Positions 63,227 through 64,000 of a DNA stretch of 64,000 nt are shown piece after piece. The position numbers and the translations under genes are program-made. The stretch is from Hyphomicrobium_A sp963782555 (GTDB taxonomy: Bacteria > Pseudomonadota > Alphaproteobacteria > Rhizobiales > Hyphomicrobiaceae): the NCBI GenBank assembly GCA_963782555.1, contig CAWAKB010000005.1:620001-684000 (forward strand), read 5' to 3'. Positions within the stretch are counted from its first letter, which is position 1; every line of letters begins with the position of its first letter. The notes beneath the pieces are model-generated. The model ran no database searches and was not told the origin of the DNA. It worked only from the letters and a program-made list of their open reading frames with translations.

Positions 63227-64000
63227 TCAGCCATCCTCCTGGTGCAACAGCACAGCAGCCGAGACAACAACCACTAGGACCACGGGCAACCAGATCGCCG
63301 CCCATGGGGGCGCCAATCCGGCCACACCGATCTGCCGGGAGACCTCTGCGAGTAAAAAGAAGCCGAACCCCCCCATTAATCCTGCGATAACCATAGTCTG
63401 GATGCCACCAGAGCGGAATGACCCCAACGACACAGTGGCGGCCAAAAGGACCATCGCTGTGCACAGCAGGGGCCGGGACATCAGCGCTTCGTATTGAATG
63501 CGCAGCCGATCCGTAGAAAGCTGAGCTTTTTCAGCTACTTCTATCAGAGATGGGAACTCCCAGAACGACACCGAGGAGAGGGAGCCGAGGGCGTCGGTCA
63601 CGCGCTCCGGTGTAAGGTATGTGGACAAGAGATAGGTGCCGAATTTCTCGGGCTCCCGCCCGATACGGACGACCCAGGCATCGCGGATCTCCCAAAAACC
63701 GTCGCGCAGGTCGGCATGGGCCCCATCCACACGCTCCACAAAGTGCCCGGCCTTATCGAATACGAAAGCGGTCACGCCGGTCAGCGTCAGGCCGCGGTTG
63801 GAGGCGAGCACCGCGCTGATCACCGACTGGCCGTCGGCACCGTTCTGGCGCAGCCAAGAGCTGCCCGACCTCGAGCGCAAGAGGTTGGTTTCTTTGCCGA
63901 ATGCGTCCGCATAGAGGCTCTCTGATGCCGACCGCCCGGCGGCTGCCAGAGGGTTGTACACAGTAACGGCGAGAGCCCCGAGCACGAAGGCGACGAGAAG
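63227..64000 (-). CDS. lptG: LPS export permease LptG, 5' end cut by window edge
   Basis: YjgP/YjgQ family permease of the LptBFG exporter. Open to the window edge, so the N-terminal membrane helices are missing. The periplasmic jellyroll (GKETNLLRSRSGSSWLRQNG, VFDKAGHFVERVDGAHADLR) and C-terminal helices (LLCTAMVLLAATVSLGSF, MVIAGLMGGFGFFLLAEVSR) are present. The stop lies next to the lptD start, so lptG-lptD-surA-pdxA-rsmA form one leftward unit. Confidence 0.92.
   Translation of the reverse strand, partial: LLVAFVLGALAVTVYNPLAAAGRSASESLYADAFGKETNLLRSRSGSSWLRQNGADGQSVISAVLASNRGLTLTGVTAFVFDKAGHFVERVDGAHADLRDGFWEIRDAWVVRIGREPEKFGTYLLSTYLTPERVTDALGSLSSVSFWEFPSLIEVAEKAQLSTDRLRIQYEALMSRPLLCTAMVLLAATVSLGSFRSGGIQTMVIAGLMGGFGFFLLAEVSRQIGVAGLAPPWAAIWLPVVLVVVVSAAVLLHQEDG

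Overview
This window looks like a chromosome segment of a high-GC alphaproteobacterium, most likely of the order Hyphomicrobiales (Rhizobiales). The reasons are the gene order of the right half (fabD-fabG-acpP-fabF-mltG-yicC-gmk, rpsF-rpsR-DUF2232-rplI-dnaB-alr-radA-cvpA-purF, rsmA-pdxA-surA-lptD-lptG), the Omp25/31-like outer membrane protein and the MCNLYS-type SRAP protein. The exact genus cannot be read from the sequence.

Left part, about 1-29,230: accessory DNA. At 1-7,950 a one-direction cluster encodes a P4-type tyrosine integrase (cut by the window edge), an excisionase-like DNA-binding protein, a CHC2/TOPRIM primase joined across a frameshift to a DUF927 helicase-like ATPase, a single-stranded DNA-binding protein and both terminase subunits. 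No portal, capsid or tail gene follows, so it resembles a phage satellite or a decayed prophage. From 7,950 to 24,800 lies a graveyard: a broken autotransporter, an Omp31-like protein, a caspase-like remnant, a frameshifted carboxylesterase, recombinase scraps, a frameshifted sensor kinase, an intact secreted esterase, an esterase/porin chimera and several short broken genes. Two 228-bp direct repeats (about 95 % identical) bracket the autotransporter/Omp31 segment. From 24,888 to 28,723, all on the minus strand, are a methyltransferase, an SRAP protein and a tightly overlapping three-gene operon (ParA ATPase, small basic protein, membrane/coiled-coil protein). An intact tRNA-Ser(UGA) at 29,234-29,324, with its 3' end facing the accessory DNA, marks the change to core sequence.

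Right part, 29,496-64,000: dense core genes. They are rlpA and a D,D-carboxypeptidase (envelope); tmk-holB-metG-tatD-MBL hydrolase in an overlapping operon (DNA replication and translation); an SDR; purF and cvpA; radA, alr and dnaB; rplI, DUF2232, rpsR and rpsF; then divergently the fatty-acid synthesis genes fabD, fabG, acpP and fabF with mltG, yicC and gmk; an MFS permease, a secreted lipase-like hydrolase and a UPF0114 protein; and finally rsmA, pdxA, surA, lptD and lptG (lipopolysaccharide export), transcribed towards the left, with lptG cut by the window edge.

Many accessory genes carry frameshifts. Because dnaB and radA, which should be intact in a living cell, also each carry one within about 2.1 kb of each other, some frameshifts may be sequencing or assembly errors and not decay. 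I found no CRISPR array, no rRNA and no complete transposase. Two inter-operon spacers of the core share a 28-bp palindromic REP-like element.
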